A stretch of DNA of 64,000 nucleotides from Myxococcales bacterium (GTDB lineage: Bacteria; Myxococcota_A; Polyangia; Polyangiales; JAFGIB01), in contig JAOUOP010000004.1 of the NCBI GenBank assembly GCA_029880325.1, forward strand, positions 1 to 64,000, given 5' to 3'. Numbering within the stretch: the first letter of the stretch is position 1; each line of letters opens with the position of its first letter. Both the position numbers and the translations under genes were made by a program. Shown here piece by piece: positions 55,449 through 64,000 of the stretch. The notes beneath the pieces are model-generated. The model searched no databases. It saw only the letters and a program-made list of their open reading frames with translations, and was not told the origin of the DNA.

Positions 55449-57301
55449 GGGCTGGGCCTCTCGATGCGGCCCGTGAGCTCCAGCTCCAGGGCACCGACGC
55501 AGGGGCTTGTGGCGGTGCGACCGCTGAAGTGAAGCTTTCGTGCCACGGCGCTGGCACGCAAGAGGGCTACGCCGTCCTGGAGTTCGACCTGGGCGTCGCC
55601 GTCGATGTCGATGGCGATAACTGGAAGTTGGTCGCTGCTGTGGCCCCGTTCGTCGACCTCCGAAGTGCGAAGCTCGGCAACCCACGGATGGCCGGGCTGG
55701 GCCGGCTCGATGGCGCCGGAGAAATGCCAACCGCCGGCTTCGAGGTGCGCGCTGAGGGCGCGGATGTGAAAGGCGCTGGCGCGTTTGTCCGCCGGTCCCT
55801 TTTTGCCGATGGGGAAGCGCTTCTGCAGGCGCTCGGGGCCCTTGGTGCCCTGGCCGGCCGCCGGCTGCATCAGCTTGCGCAGGGTCTCGTCGACCGAGGC
55901 TTTGAGGTCGTCCAGCGCCTTGCGGTAGCCGGCCATGTAGGTCTGCTTCAGCTGCTGAGTTGGCTGCCAGTCATCGTGACTCGGCGGCTCCGAGAGTCGA
56001 AGAAAGTGCTCGACGGCGCGATCCTCGTCCGTGGGCTTTTGGGGATCGCGGGCGACGCCACAGGCCAGGACGGCGTGGAAGGGCCGCATTCCTAGGGCGA
56101 TGCGGCTGCGATCCCAGTATTTGACCACCATGCCGGGGCCGCGAAAAAGGGCCACTTGCCCGACCCGCGGACCGGGATGGCGTTCGGAGGCCAGGCGCAC
56201 GATCAAGTCGACCTCGCCGCGCACGGCGGCCCCACCGTCCCGACCTGCGGGGATCGAGATCGGTAGCTTGCGCACGACCGTGTCGCCCGGCTGCTCCAGG
56301 GCCTGTTGCGGCTCTGTCCGCGCTTTCCAGGCATCGAGAAAGGGGGCGGCCGAGGTGGAGGCGACCTCCACGGCCGACAGTTTTTCGCCGGCCCCGACGT
56401 CCGCCCGCAGCCGGCGCAGGGGCAAATGCATGGCGGGCCAAAAGAACTCGGCGATGGCCTCGCGCGTGCGCTCCACCAGGCGGTCCACGTCCGGTACTTC
56501 GTCGGCGGTCGGATCGCGGAAGCCCACGATGGCGATGCTGGTTCCCGGTTCCTCGTCGCTGCGGGCGCGCAGGCCCAGGCCCGTCGCCTGGTTGCGGGCC
56601 TGGGGCCCCCAAATCGACTCGGCGCGCCGGCCCAGACCCGTTCGCGTCGGATGCCCAAACCAACCCGGGCCGGCGAAGTCGCCGCCGCCGCCGCGGGCGC
56701 TCTTGGGCCCCTCGACGCGATGGGAGGGCAGCTCGGCGCGACCGATGAAGCGCGGATTGTCGCGGTCGGCCGGCAGCTCCATCAGCGTCGAGTCGAAGAG
56801 CACCGTCGACAGCCCCGAGAAGATCCACAGCACGCTCTTGCCGAGCCCATAGCTGCCGCCGGCGGCGGCATCCCGCTTGTGGCTGAAGAGGGTGTCCTTG
56901 CACAGGGCCCGGAAGTTCGACTCCCCTTCGGATTCGTCACCGCTCAGGCCCTCGGTTCCGAAGTCCTCCACGTAGAGCATTAGCAGCTCTTCGCGCTCGG
57001 CGATGGCCTCCAGGGTCCGGCGCAGGTCGCGCCCCCCGCGGGCCGAGGCGGCCGCCTCCAGGTGGGGAAGCAGCGTGGACCATCCCAGGGCGTCGAGAAA
57101 CTCGCGACAGGCGGCGGCCTCGAGCGCGCGAAAGCGAAAGCTGATGCGCGGCATCGCGATCGCCTGGTCGTTGGCGTTCTGGACCACTTCACGCACGAAG
57201 GTGCCCAAGTCGTGCCGAAACGCGTGCTCGGCCGGGTTGCCGCCCCGGCGCGCGCCGGATGGCGGAAGCGCATCGAAAACCCATTGCGCTCGCTCTGTCA
57301 T
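55445..57301 (-). CDS. GHKL-type ATPase of an uncharacterised three-gene system
   Basis: A 618-aa protein with a GHKL (Hsp90/MutL/histidine-kinase) ATP-binding fold at the N-terminus: N-box TFVREVVQNANDQ (34-46), G1 box DFGTEGL (113-119) and G2 box GGSYGLGKS (148-156, with a lysine as in Hsp90/MORC-type loops). A Gly-rich lid (~200-240) follows. Residues ~250-450 resemble a transducer-like beta/alpha region; the rest is unassigned, beta-rich at the end. No kinase, nuclease or membrane domain is visible. It is followed by two coupled genes and preceded by an AbiEii-like pair. Confidence 0.85.
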   Translation of the reverse strand: MTERAQWVFDALPPSGARRGGNPAEHAFRHDLGTFVREVVQNANDQAIAMPRISFRFRALEAAACREFLDALGWSTLLPHLEAAASARGGRDLRRTLEAIAEREELLMLYVEDFGTEGLSGDESEGESNFRALCKDTLFSHKRDAAAGGSYGLGKSVLWIFSGLSTVLFDSTLMELPADRDNPRFIGRAELPSHRVEGPKSARGGGGDFAGPGWFGHPTRTGLGRRAESIWGPQARNQATGLGLRARSDEEPGTSIAIVGFRDPTADEVPDVDRLVERTREAIAEFFWPAMHLPLRRLRADVGAGEKLSAVEVASTSAAPFLDAWKARTEPQQALEQPGDTVVRKLPISIPAGRDGGAAVRGEVDLIVRLASERHPGPRVGQVALFRGPGMVVKYWDRSRIALGMRPFHAVLACGVARDPQKPTDEDRAVEHFLRLSEPPSHDDWQPTQQLKQTYMAGYRKALDDLKASVDETLRKLMQPAAGQGTKGPERLQKRFPIGKKGPADKRASAFHIRALSAHLEAGGWHFSGAIEPAQPGHPWVAELRTSEVDERGHSSDQLPVIAIDIDGDAQVELQDGVALLRASAVARKLHFSGRTATSPCVGALELELTGRIERPSP

Positions 57302-57380
57302 CGCACCCGTCGCCGCCGAGCCCGGAGGCTACCGGAGTGCGCTCGGGGAGTGAAGCGCCCTGCGCGACGAGGCGAGGTCC

Positions 57381-57980
57381 TCAGCTGGGGGCGGACGGGG
57401 CGAAGCGCCGCACGATCTCGTCCCACCGCTGCGTTCTCGGATCCTCTTCACCCATCATGTCGACGATCCAGCGTCTGACGTAGTCGACATCCAGTTCCGT
57501 CCGAACGGCCACCAGTCGCTCCAGATCGACCATGTCCTTTCCCCTGAAGAAGAGCAGCTTGAAAACGCTCACAGCTTCGGCCGACAGAAACCATCCAGAC
57601 CACCCGCTTTGATCGGTGAAGCGGTGGCGTGTCTTTTCCGCCTCGTGTGCGAAGGGGATGCTCGGCAGGAAGATGTCGATTCGCATTCCATCCCATCGGC
57701 CCACGCACATGCCGTCGCGGGCGGCCCGGGTAGCGGCCACTTCGGCGTCGAGTTCGATGCCCAGGTCGTTGAGCGCAGCGACGACTTCGCGCAGTCTGCT
57801 TTCGGTCACGAAGACGTTGATATCGACGTCGGCGGTGCCGCGAGGCACGCCGGCCACAGCCAGTGCGAGTGCCCCGCCGATCGCGTACGCAATGCCGGCT
57901 CCGTCCAGAGCCGTGGCGATCGCCTGGGCGGCTTCTGCCGCGCTGCGGTCAGTCGCCGTCACAGTCCCAACCCGCTTCAC
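57381..57980 (-). CDS. AbiEii-like nucleotidyltransferase
   Basis: A 199-aa DNA polymerase-beta-type nucleotidyltransferase. Core motif AYAIGGALALAVAGVPRGTA followed by DVDI (Gly-Gly and the Asp-x-Asp metal ligands), a further Asp in GMRIDIFLPS, and a C-terminal helical part with AVSVFKLLFFRGKDMVDLER. It resembles AbiEii/MenT-type toxins that modify tRNA or other RNA. The start is uncertain (GTG 57980 or 57962), overlapping the small gene upstream. Its partner would be the antitoxin (inference). Confidence 0.78.
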   Translation of the reverse strand: MKRVGTVTATDRSAAEAAQAIATALDGAGIAYAIGGALALAVAGVPRGTADVDINVFVTESRLREVVAALNDLGIELDAEVAATRAARDGMCVGRWDGMRIDIFLPSIPFAHEAEKTRHRFTDQSGWSGWFLSAEAVSVFKLLFFRGKDMVDLERLVAVRTELDVDYVRRWIVDMMGEEDPRTQRWDEIVRRFAPSAPS

Positions 57981-58203
57981 GTCGCAGCCGCGCAAGCGCG
58001 GCCAGTGTGCTCTCGGGGAGGGGGTCGGTCTGTGCCAGGATGCGCTCGCGCATTCCGCTGATGCGCGCGGCCCACATCGCATCGCGGCCGCAGGCCTTGG
58101 CCAGTCGCCAACGCTCTGCGGCCGTGGTGTTGCGCCACTCGGCCACCTCTTGCCGAACGGAGGCTACATCGTCGATGACCCAGCCTGGTAGTTTTCTCAG
58201 CAC
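57949..58203 (-). CDS. small partner of the nucleotidyltransferase
   Basis: An 84-aa protein starting at GTG 58203. Sequence features: LPGWVIDDVASVRQEVAEWR, NTTAAERWRLAKACGRDAMW and a final STLAALARLRREAGWD. It overlaps the nucleotidyltransferase gene and always would be co-translated with it. No DNA-binding fold is obvious; it may neutralise or position the enzyme. Confidence 0.6.
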   Translation of the reverse strand: MLRKLPGWVIDDVASVRQEVAEWRNTTAAERWRLAKACGRDAMWAARISGMRERILAQTDPLPESTLAALARLRREAGWDCDGD

Positions 58204-58294
58204 GTTGAGAGTATACCACGGGATCGGCGCCTCCGAGTTTCCAGCAGGCAGGCGAGACTCAGTTGTGACCCGGCGCGATTCTCCAGGGCCTGCC

Positions 58295-58696
58295 ATGACC
58301 GTCGTTTCGCTCCCAGCCTCCCTGCGCGGCGTCTTTCCGCCGGCTCGCTGGGATGTGACCAAGCTTTGGACCCTGGACACCGAGGCAGAGGAGGTCCCGA
58401 CGGCCGAGCTCTGGTGGTGCCTCGAGCTTTGCGTTTGGCCCAGCGCGCCGCCTGAACGACTCTTCGATCTCAGCCCGTCCGAAGTGCTACGCGAGCCGGA
58501 ACGATATCCCCGTTCCATGGCGCGCATTTTCGCCGCTGATCTGTCCTATCCCCTCGAACTCTACGACTACCGTGGTCGCTTCGTGCTGATCGATGGATAC
58601 CATCGCCTCGCGCGCCTGCGTCTGGAGGGCGCAAGCCGCGCTCTGGTGCGCAGGCACCCCGCCTCGATCATGAAGGACATTGCTCGCGACCCCTGA
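58295..58696 (+). CDS. hypothetical protein with DGYHRL motif
   Basis: A 133-aa protein. The C-terminal half contains YPLELYDYRGRFVLIDGYHR, then LARLRLEGASRALVRRH, resembling the ParB/sulfiredoxin-like nuclease-fold core (D-G-x-H-R). The N-terminal half (TAELWWCLELCVWPSAPPER) is unassigned. Start ATG 58295; divergent from the nucleotidyltransferase pair. Confidence 0.6.
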   Translation: MTVVSLPASLRGVFPPARWDVTKLWTLDTEAEEVPTAELWWCLELCVWPSAPPERLFDLSPSEVLREPERYPRSMARIFAADLSYPLELYDYRGRFVLIDGYHRLARLRLEGASRALVRRHPASIMKDIARDP

Positions 58697-58706
58697 GGCG
58701 CTCCGA

Positions 58707-59174
58707 TCATGGGCGCGCGTGCCCCGCGTCTTCCCCTCCGAGTTCCGCAGCCGCGCGTACAAAGCCTTCGATCAGCGGGTGGGGCTCGCCGGGCTTCGAG
58801 CGGGCCTGGGGGACGAAGAGGGTGGCGATGAAGAAGAGGTGGTCGGGCAGTTCGAGGATGCGTGGAGTGCCGTCGTCGGCGGTCGCCACGATCGGCAGGC
58901 CCGCCTGCTGCAGGCGTGCGAGCCAGGTGGGGTTGATGCCGTAGCTGCCGTAGTTACTCTCGGTCACCTGGCGCGTTCCGTAGCAGGCCTCGGTCCGCGA
59001 CGCGGGCTTGATTTCGACTTCTAAGGTTCTCCCCGCCAGCGAGCATTCGAGGGCGGAGATCACGGGTTCGTCCGGGCCGCCCTCGTATTCGCCGTGGCTA
59101 GCGTTGGAGTGGCTACCACGCGGTCGACGCAGCGGGAGTCGACCGATGATGGGTCGTTCGGCGTGGATGACCAC
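58707..59174 (-). pseudogene. remnant of a CTP-synthase-C-terminal-like protein
   Basis: The frame reads DEPVISALECSLAGRTLEVE, ESNYGSYGINPTWLARLQQA and ILELPDHLFFIATLFVPQAR then PGEPHPLIEGFVRAA, the second half of the 'CTP synthase C-terminal region-related' glutamine-amidotransferase-like family. The first half, which would hold the nucleophile region, is missing and the upstream ~35 codons do not fit. It is therefore a truncated, probably inactive gene. Confidence 0.6.
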
Positions 59175-59230
59175 AGTCCGCTACATCGACCGACCCCGAT
59201 TGCTGCAGGGTATCACCGCCGCGGAGATCG

Positions 59231-61318
59231 GTGAGACAATGGGCTTCGGTGGAAGCTCTCAGGTGGCAGGGACTCGAGGCACGGGCGCTCGCGATCGGCT
59301 GCGCTTTCTGTCTGTTCGTGCTCGTGTTGTCCTCGGCCTGCTCCGACGGCTCAGGCGATGATGGGACGCAGCCCTCGGCGCTTCCCACGCCGGTTGCGAC
59401 TGGCTCTGCGTCGGGCGGCAGCGGCGCCAACGCCGGGATGGGTGGTGGCCAGGCGGTGGAGGCCGGCGCCGACATGTCGCCGCGCGCAGATGCGGGCGTG
59501 GCATCCGACGCGGGTGGCAGCACAGGTGGCGGCACAGGCGGCACGGGTGGCACGGGTGGCACAGGGGGCGCCAGCGGATCAGACGCGGCCGTGAGCGTCG
59601 ACTGCTTTGGCGAAGACTGTTCGGTCTACGACAGCGAATGTAGCGTCGGCGTCTGCGGTGCGTTCGGCTGCGAGCCGAGCTTTTACGCAGACGGCACCCC
59701 CTGCGACGACGGCAGCGCCTGCACCAGCGACGACCGCTGTGGCTTTGGTGGCTGCGTGGGCACTTCCAAGGACTGCAGCGGTTTGACGGCCGGGGTCTGT
59801 GAGTACATCGGCTGCGATCCGGCTTCGGGTGAGTGCGTGGTCGCGCAAAAACTCGCCGGCGCCAGCTGCGAAGCCCAGGCTTTCTGTACAATCGGCGAGA
59901 GCTGTGATGCTTCCGGAAGTTGTGTGGGCGGCAGCCCTCGCAACTGCGACGGTGTCGCCGATCAGTGCAACTCCGGCGCCTGTGACGAGGAGCTCGACAT
60001 GTGCGTGAAGTCGCCGCTGCCCGCGCCCCAGGACTGCGACGATGGTTCCGGTTGTACCACCGGCGATCGCTGTGAGGCCGGTCAGTGCGTGGGTGACGAC
60101 CTCGACTGTACCGACGTGGACAATGCCTGCATGGGCGTTTGTGATCCGGTCTCGGGCTGCGTCGCGAGCGCCAAGCCGGACGACACGGCCTGCGACGACG
60201 GCAATGCCTGCTCCTCCGGGGATGCGTGCTGGCAGGGCCTGTGCGCCGGGGATGCGTGGGCCTTTCGCGAGCTCGTGGGCTCGGCCACGCTCATCGATCC
60301 GTCGCTGAGCCTGGCCAGCGACGATACGCCGAACTTGAGCTACATGACCTACCCGGCCGACACCATCCACCATGCGCTGCGCGCCGCGGCCGGAGGTTGG
60401 TCGTCGACGCAGGTGGGGAGCGCCTACGGAACGACCAGCAAGTCGCGCACCTGGCTTGCCCTGGATTCGGCCGACGCGGCCCACGTGGCGTACTACACGG
60501 GCGTCGACTCGTTCTCGAGCGGGACCCGGGACCTCATTTACACCACCGACGCCAGCGGCAGCTGGAGTGCGACCACCGTCGCCAGCAGCGGCGATGTTGG
60601 CGGCTACCCCTCGTTGGCCGTGGACGCGGACGGGACGGTGCATATCAGTTTCTTCGACAACACCACCTGGCAGACGAAGTACGCCTCGAGCGCGACGGGC
60701 TTCACCCAGGAGGTGATCGCGACGGTGGGTTCGGAGTATTCCTCCACCCTCGCCCTGCTCGCTGTGGCCGAGCCCGTGGTGGTCTACATGGCTCCGGCGG
60801 GCCTCTTGCATGCCGTGCGTACGGAGACCGTCACCGGCAAGGGTACGCCCCAGGATCCCTTCGTGGTCAGTGTGAGCTGGCCTGCGACGACGGTCGCTGC
60901 GGGCACTGTCTCCAATGACTTCGAGCTCGTCGTCGACGGCGGTGGTGCCAGTCATGTCTGCTACGACGACAACACGGGCAAGCGGCTGTGGTACGCCACC
61001 AACGCGTCGGGGGCGTGGTTGCGCGAGGTCGTCGACGTCCCGGGCGCCAGCGGCTCCTACATTTCAGGCTGCTCACTGGCGGTCGAGGGCGATGGGACCG
61101 TTCACATCAGCTATTACGATCCGAGTCGGCTTCGCATCAAATACGCGCGCTCCACGGCAACGGGCTGGCAGCTCGAGTTCGTGTCCGAGGCGGGACCCGA
61201 CATCAGCAGCTACAGTCAGACGAGCCTCGCCGTGGACAGCCAGGGCGTCGCGCACGTGGTCTACGAGAGCCCGACCGGCTCCGGACTGTGGTACGCGAAG
61301 CGAAACGACGGCTGTTGA
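59231..61318 (+). CDS. large Cys-rich lipoprotein with propeller-like C-terminus
   Basis: A 695-aa predicted lipoprotein. A hydrophobic segment (LAIGCAFCLFVLVLSS) ends in lipobox SSAC; then a Gly/Thr/Ala linker containing a 9-bp-repeat-coded GGTGGTGGTGG stretch. Residues ~120-330 are very Cys-rich (about 35 Cys) in repeats like DGTPCDDGSACTSDDRCGFG, typical of myxobacterial surface proteins. Residues ~340-695 hold repeated HISYYD/HVAYYT-type strands, e.g. DGTVHISFFDNTTW, as in beta-propellers. The exact start (GTG 59231 or a later GTG) is uncertain. Confidence 0.78.
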   Translation: MRQWASVEALRWQGLEARALAIGCAFCLFVLVLSSACSDGSGDDGTQPSALPTPVATGSASGGSGANAGMGGGQAVEAGADMSPRADAGVASDAGGSTGGGTGGTGGTGGTGGASGSDAAVSVDCFGEDCSVYDSECSVGVCGAFGCEPSFYADGTPCDDGSACTSDDRCGFGGCVGTSKDCSGLTAGVCEYIGCDPASGECVVAQKLAGASCEAQAFCTIGESCDASGSCVGGSPRNCDGVADQCNSGACDEELDMCVKSPLPAPQDCDDGSGCTTGDRCEAGQCVGDDLDCTDVDNACMGVCDPVSGCVASAKPDDTACDDGNACSSGDACWQGLCAGDAWAFRELVGSATLIDPSLSLASDDTPNLSYMTYPADTIHHALRAAAGGWSSTQVGSAYGTTSKSRTWLALDSADAAHVAYYTGVDSFSSGTRDLIYTTDASGSWSATTVASSGDVGGYPSLAVDADGTVHISFFDNTTWQTKYASSATGFTQEVIATVGSEYSSTLALLAVAEPVVVYMAPAGLLHAVRTETVTGKGTPQDPFVVSVSWPATTVAAGTVSNDFELVVDGGGASHVCYDDNTGKRLWYATNASGAWLREVVDVPGASGSYISGCSLAVEGDGTVHISYYDPSRLRIKYARSTATGWQLEFVSEAGPDISSYSQTSLAVDSQGVAHVVYESPTGSGLWYAKRNDGC

Positions 61319-61328
61319 GACCGGGCAG

Positions 61329-62495
61329 TCAGTGGGGCCAGCCCGGGATGGCCAGGTCGATGGCGTAGAGCTTGCTCCCGCCGGTGATGAAGAGGGTGCG
61401 GCGCTCGGGGCCGCCGAAGGCGACGTTGGTGGTGGTGTCGGCGCCCTCGGGGAGCTGGATTTCGCCCAGCAGGGTGGCTTCGGGGTCGTGGACGCGCACG
61501 ACACCGGCGGTGGTGATGTAGAGGTTGCCGGCGCAGTCGACGGTCATGCCGTCGGAGCCGCTGTCGACGAAGGGCGACCAGGTGCTGGTGGAGCCGTCTT
61601 CGCCGAGCGCGTAGGCGCGCACGCTGTCGCCGTTGCTGACGTAGAGGCGCCCGCCGTCTGGTGAGAGCGTGATGCCGTTGGCGCGCGGAATGTCGTCGAT
61701 GACATGTAGTTCGCCTGCGGGGACGCGGCGGTAGGCCCGTTGGGGCAGTCGCTCGCTGCGGTTGCCGATTTGCCAGGCCGGGTCGGTGAAGTAGACCGTG
61801 CCGTCGGAGCGGACGGTGATGTCGTTGGGGGAGCTGAAGGCTGTGCCCTGGTAGTCGGCGATGAGTATGTCGGTGGCGAGGGTGATGGGATCCAGGGTGC
61901 CGACGACCTGCAGGTCGTGGCGGCAGACCAGCACTCGGCCGTCGCCAGCGAGGGCGAGGCCGTTTGCGCCGATGTCGGCCACGAGCACCTGGCAGTCGGC
62001 GCCGGGTCTGTGCTCGATGATACGGCCGGGATAATTTTGGTCAGCCATGCCGATCTGGAAGTCCGAGAAGAGCAGCGCGCCGCGCGAGGGCACCCATACC
62101 GGGCCCTCGGTGAAGGTGAAGCCTGCGCACACTTCGGATGCGGTGACGCTGGCGCCCTCGAAGGGCCGAGTGGCAAGCGGGCCTTCGGGGCATGTGGCGG
62201 CCTCGGGCTTCGAGGCCGTGCCCGCGTCCAAGTCCGAGCCCGAGTCTGCGCCCGAGTCCGAAGGCCCACTGGCGTCAGGCATCGGGTCCTCGGCCACCGA
62301 TGAGTCCAAAGGCGTGGCTGTCGTTGGGGCCGAGGCCGAGGCCGAGTTCAGGATCGCGGCCGGAGCCGCGTCCAGGGCTGCCGCTTCAGCCGAGGCACCG
62401 GAATCCGAGGCCTCTGCGCCTGGCCCGGGGTCGCTTCCGCAGCCGAGCAGCAGCGCCACGGCCATCAAGGTTACGCGCGCTGTCTTGAGCCTCAT
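61329..62495 (-). CDS. SMP-30/gluconolactonase-like lipoprotein
   Basis: A 388-aa lipoprotein: signal peptide VTLMAVALLL with lipobox LLGC, an Ala/Ser/Asp-rich linker to ~105, then an SMP-30/gluconolactonase/LRE-like six-bladed propeller. Marks: TFTEGPVWVPSRGALLFSDF, DIGANGLALAGDGRVLVC, SSPNDITVRSDGTVYFTDPA and ANGITLSPDGGRLYVSNGDS, where Glu, Asn and Asp would be the metal ligands. The predicted activity is lactone hydrolysis outside the cytoplasm. It converges with the Cys-rich lipoprotein gene. Confidence 0.85.
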   Translation of the reverse strand: MRLKTARVTLMAVALLLGCGSDPGPGAEASDSGASAEAAALDAAPAAILNSASASAPTTATPLDSSVAEDPMPDASGPSDSGADSGSDLDAGTASKPEAATCPEGPLATRPFEGASVTASEVCAGFTFTEGPVWVPSRGALLFSDFQIGMADQNYPGRIIEHRPGADCQVLVADIGANGLALAGDGRVLVCRHDLQVVGTLDPITLATDILIADYQGTAFSSPNDITVRSDGTVYFTDPAWQIGNRSERLPQRAYRRVPAGELHVIDDIPRANGITLSPDGGRLYVSNGDSVRAYALGEDGSTSTWSPFVDSGSDGMTVDCAGNLYITTAGVVRVHDPEATLLGEIQLPEGADTTTNVAFGGPERRTLFITGGSKLYAIDLAIPGWPH

Positions 62496-62589
62496 GATGC
62501 CGGTCTACCACGAAGCGTGCTGCGCGCGGTGATGCAGAAGCCAGTCGTGCAGCGGCTTGGCTGGGAGTTGTGGGCCACAGGGAGGCCCG

Positions 62590-64000
62590 TCAACGCGCCG
62601 CGCGCTCCGCGATGCGCTCGGCCACGCGCAGGCCGTCGAGGGCAGCGCTCATGATGCCTCCGGCGTAGCCCGCGCCCTCGGCGGTCGGATAGAGGCCGGC
62701 GCAGCCCGGGGATTCGAGCGTGTCCCGGTCGCGCGGGATGCGCAGCGGGGCGCTGGTGCGGCTTTCGACGCCGAGGGCCACCGCGTCGTGACCCGCGAAG
62801 CCCGGCATGCGGCGTTCGATGGAGCTGAGCGCCTGCCTGAGCGGGTCGGCGAGCTCGCCCAGCACGGGCCCCAGCGCTGCGCTTTGCAGCCCGCGCGGGT
62901 AGCTGCACTGTGGCAGCGAAGTGGAGATGCGCCCGCCCAGCAGGTCGCTCAGGCGCTGAGCGGGCGCCACAAAGGCGCCGCCGCCGGCTGCATAGGCTCG
63001 CTCTTCGAGCGCGCGCTGGTACGCGAGGCCCGCAAAGGGGTCGCTCGGATCCAGACCGGCCTGGGCGAGGACTTCGGCGCTGACTTCGACGACCAACCCA
63101 CTGTTGGAGAAGCGGCCGCGGCGTTGGCTCGGGCTCCAGCCGTTGACGACCTGGCGGCCCGCGGCGGTGGCCGCCGGTACCACGTGGCCGCCGGGGCAGT
63201 TGCAGAAGGAAAAGACGCCGTGGGGGCCGGCGCGCTCGACCAGGCGGTAGCTGGCGGCGCCCAGGGCGGGATGGCCGGCGAGGTCGCCGTATTGCAGGCG
63301 ATCGATGAAGGCCTGGGGGTGCTCGACGCGCACTCCCATGGCGAAAGGTTTGGGCACGAGCGCTGCGCCGGCGTCAGCTGCGATGCGGTAGACGTCATGG
63401 GCGGAGTGACCGGTGGCCAGCACCACCGCCTCGGCTTCGATGCGCTGGCCGTCGGCGAGCTCGACGCCGGTGACGCGGCCGTCGCGCGTGAGTAGCGCCA
63501 CCATGCGCGCGCCGAAGTGCAGCAGCTGGCCGGCGCTCTCGAGGTGGGCGCGCAGGGCCGAGACCACGCCGGGCAGGCGGTTAGTACCGATGTGGGGGCG
63601 GGCGTCGACCAGGATCTCGGCCGGGGCGCCGTAGCCGACGAGGGCTTCGAGTACGTCGCGCACGGGACCGCGCTTGTCGGCGCGGGTGTAGAGCTTGCCG
63701 TCGCTGAAGGTGCCGGCGCCGCCTTCGCCGAAGCAGTAGTTGCTCTCGGGGTCGAGCTGTCCGCGCTGGGACAGGCGTGCCACGTCGCGCCGTCGACCCG
63801 ACAGCTCCCGCCCGCGCTCGAGCAGGATCGCGCGCACGCCGCGGCGCGCCAGGCCCAGGGCGCAGAAGAGACCGGCCGGGCCCGCACCGACGATGACCAC
63901 GCGCCCATCGCCGCCGAGGGAGGGCAGGGCTTCGGGTTTGCGCGGCTCGCTTGGCGGGGCAGGGGAAGTGCGCAGCTCGAGCGCCACGTGCACGCGCACG
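62590..64000 (-). CDS. FAD-dependent dehydrogenase (COG2509-like), 5' end cut by window
   Basis: At least 469 aa of an NAD(P)/FAD-dependent oxidoreductase. The Rossmann FAD motif is VVIVGAGPAGLFCALGLARR, with ARRGVRAILLERG as its second strand; GTFSDGKLYTR, VVLATGHSAHDVYRIA and the end GLYPTAEGAGYAGGIMSAAL follow the uncharacterised FAD-dehydrogenase family COG2509. That family has an extra N-terminal domain, so the true start probably lies beyond the right edge; the GTG near 64000 is not trusted. Confidence 0.85.
   Translation of the reverse strand, partial: VRVHVALELRTSPAPPSEPRKPEALPSLGGDGRVVIVGAGPAGLFCALGLARRGVRAILLERGRELSGRRRDVARLSQRGQLDPESNYCFGEGGAGTFSDGKLYTRADKRGPVRDVLEALVGYGAPAEILVDARPHIGTNRLPGVVSALRAHLESAGQLLHFGARMVALLTRDGRVTGVELADGQRIEAEAVVLATGHSAHDVYRIAADAGAALVPKPFAMGVRVEHPQAFIDRLQYGDLAGHPALGAASYRLVERAGPHGVFSFCNCPGGHVVPAATAAGRQVVNGWSPSQRRGRFSNSGLVVEVSAEVLAQAGLDPSDPFAGLAYQRALEERAYAAGGGAFVAPAQRLSDLLGGRISTSLPQCSYPRGLQSAALGPVLGELADPLRQALSSIERRMPGFAGHDAVALGVESRTSAPLRIPRDRDTLESPGCAGLYPTAEGAGYAGGIMSAALDGLRVAERIAERAAR

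Overview
The window is high-GC DNA and reads as a chromosome segment of a myxobacterium-like organism (Myxococcota). Evidence: many Cys-anchored lipoproteins with Gly/Thr/Ala/Ser-rich linkers, a Hanks-type Ser/Thr kinase, a futalosine-pathway menaquinone enzyme, GTG/TTG starts and tightly overlapping operons. No plasmid or phage backbone is visible; the taxon is an inference.

Layout. 0-18.8 kb is mostly housekeeping: a GbsR/MarR-type regulator, a UbiB-family kinase, a ribbon-helix-helix/zinc-ribbon regulator with inverted repeats upstream, an acyl-CoA thioesterase, an ABC-F ATPase with an MBL-fold hydrolase, mqnC, a HAD phosphatase, a CHK/APH-type kinase, a crotonase and lepA, two tandem Asp-rich-repeat lipoproteins, rluB, and a clear initiator tRNA-Met with its own promoter and terminator.

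18.9-48.2 kb is an accessory, defence-like island that starts just after the tRNA. It holds a BrnT toxin with an XRE-type antitoxin; a questin-oxidase-like gene; a six-gene overlapping operon hsdR - GIY-YIG/DUF4357 - hsdM - hsdS - mrr-like - EEP nuclease; an opposing three-gene operon DUF6361 - phospholipase-D-like - SNF2 helicase; and a three-gene cassette led by a TIGR04255 protein. The right half is full of rearrangement scars: two arrays of 20-bp tandem repeats, three fragments of HNH/DUF222-type genes, a SNF2-helicase C-terminal remnant, and an Lhr-like helicase reduced to motif I plus its C-terminus and bordered by a 19-bp perfect hairpin.

48.2-53.7 kb holds a beta-propeller-like lipoprotein divergent from a LysR regulator, a Ser/Thr kinase and a frameshifted lipoprotein. 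53.7-58.2 kb is a minus-strand string of five genes: a small partner, an AbiEii-like nucleotidyltransferase, a GHKL ATPase, an unknown protein and a DUF6339 protein. I consider the last three (GHKL - unknown - DUF6339, translationally coupled) the best candidate for an undescribed, probably defensive, system. 58.3-64 kb holds a small DGYHRL protein, a remnant of a CTP-synthase-C-terminal-like protein, a Cys-rich lipoprotein, an SMP-30-like lipoprotein and an FAD-dependent oxidoreductase cut by the right edge.

All family names come from reading motifs by eye; no database search was possible.
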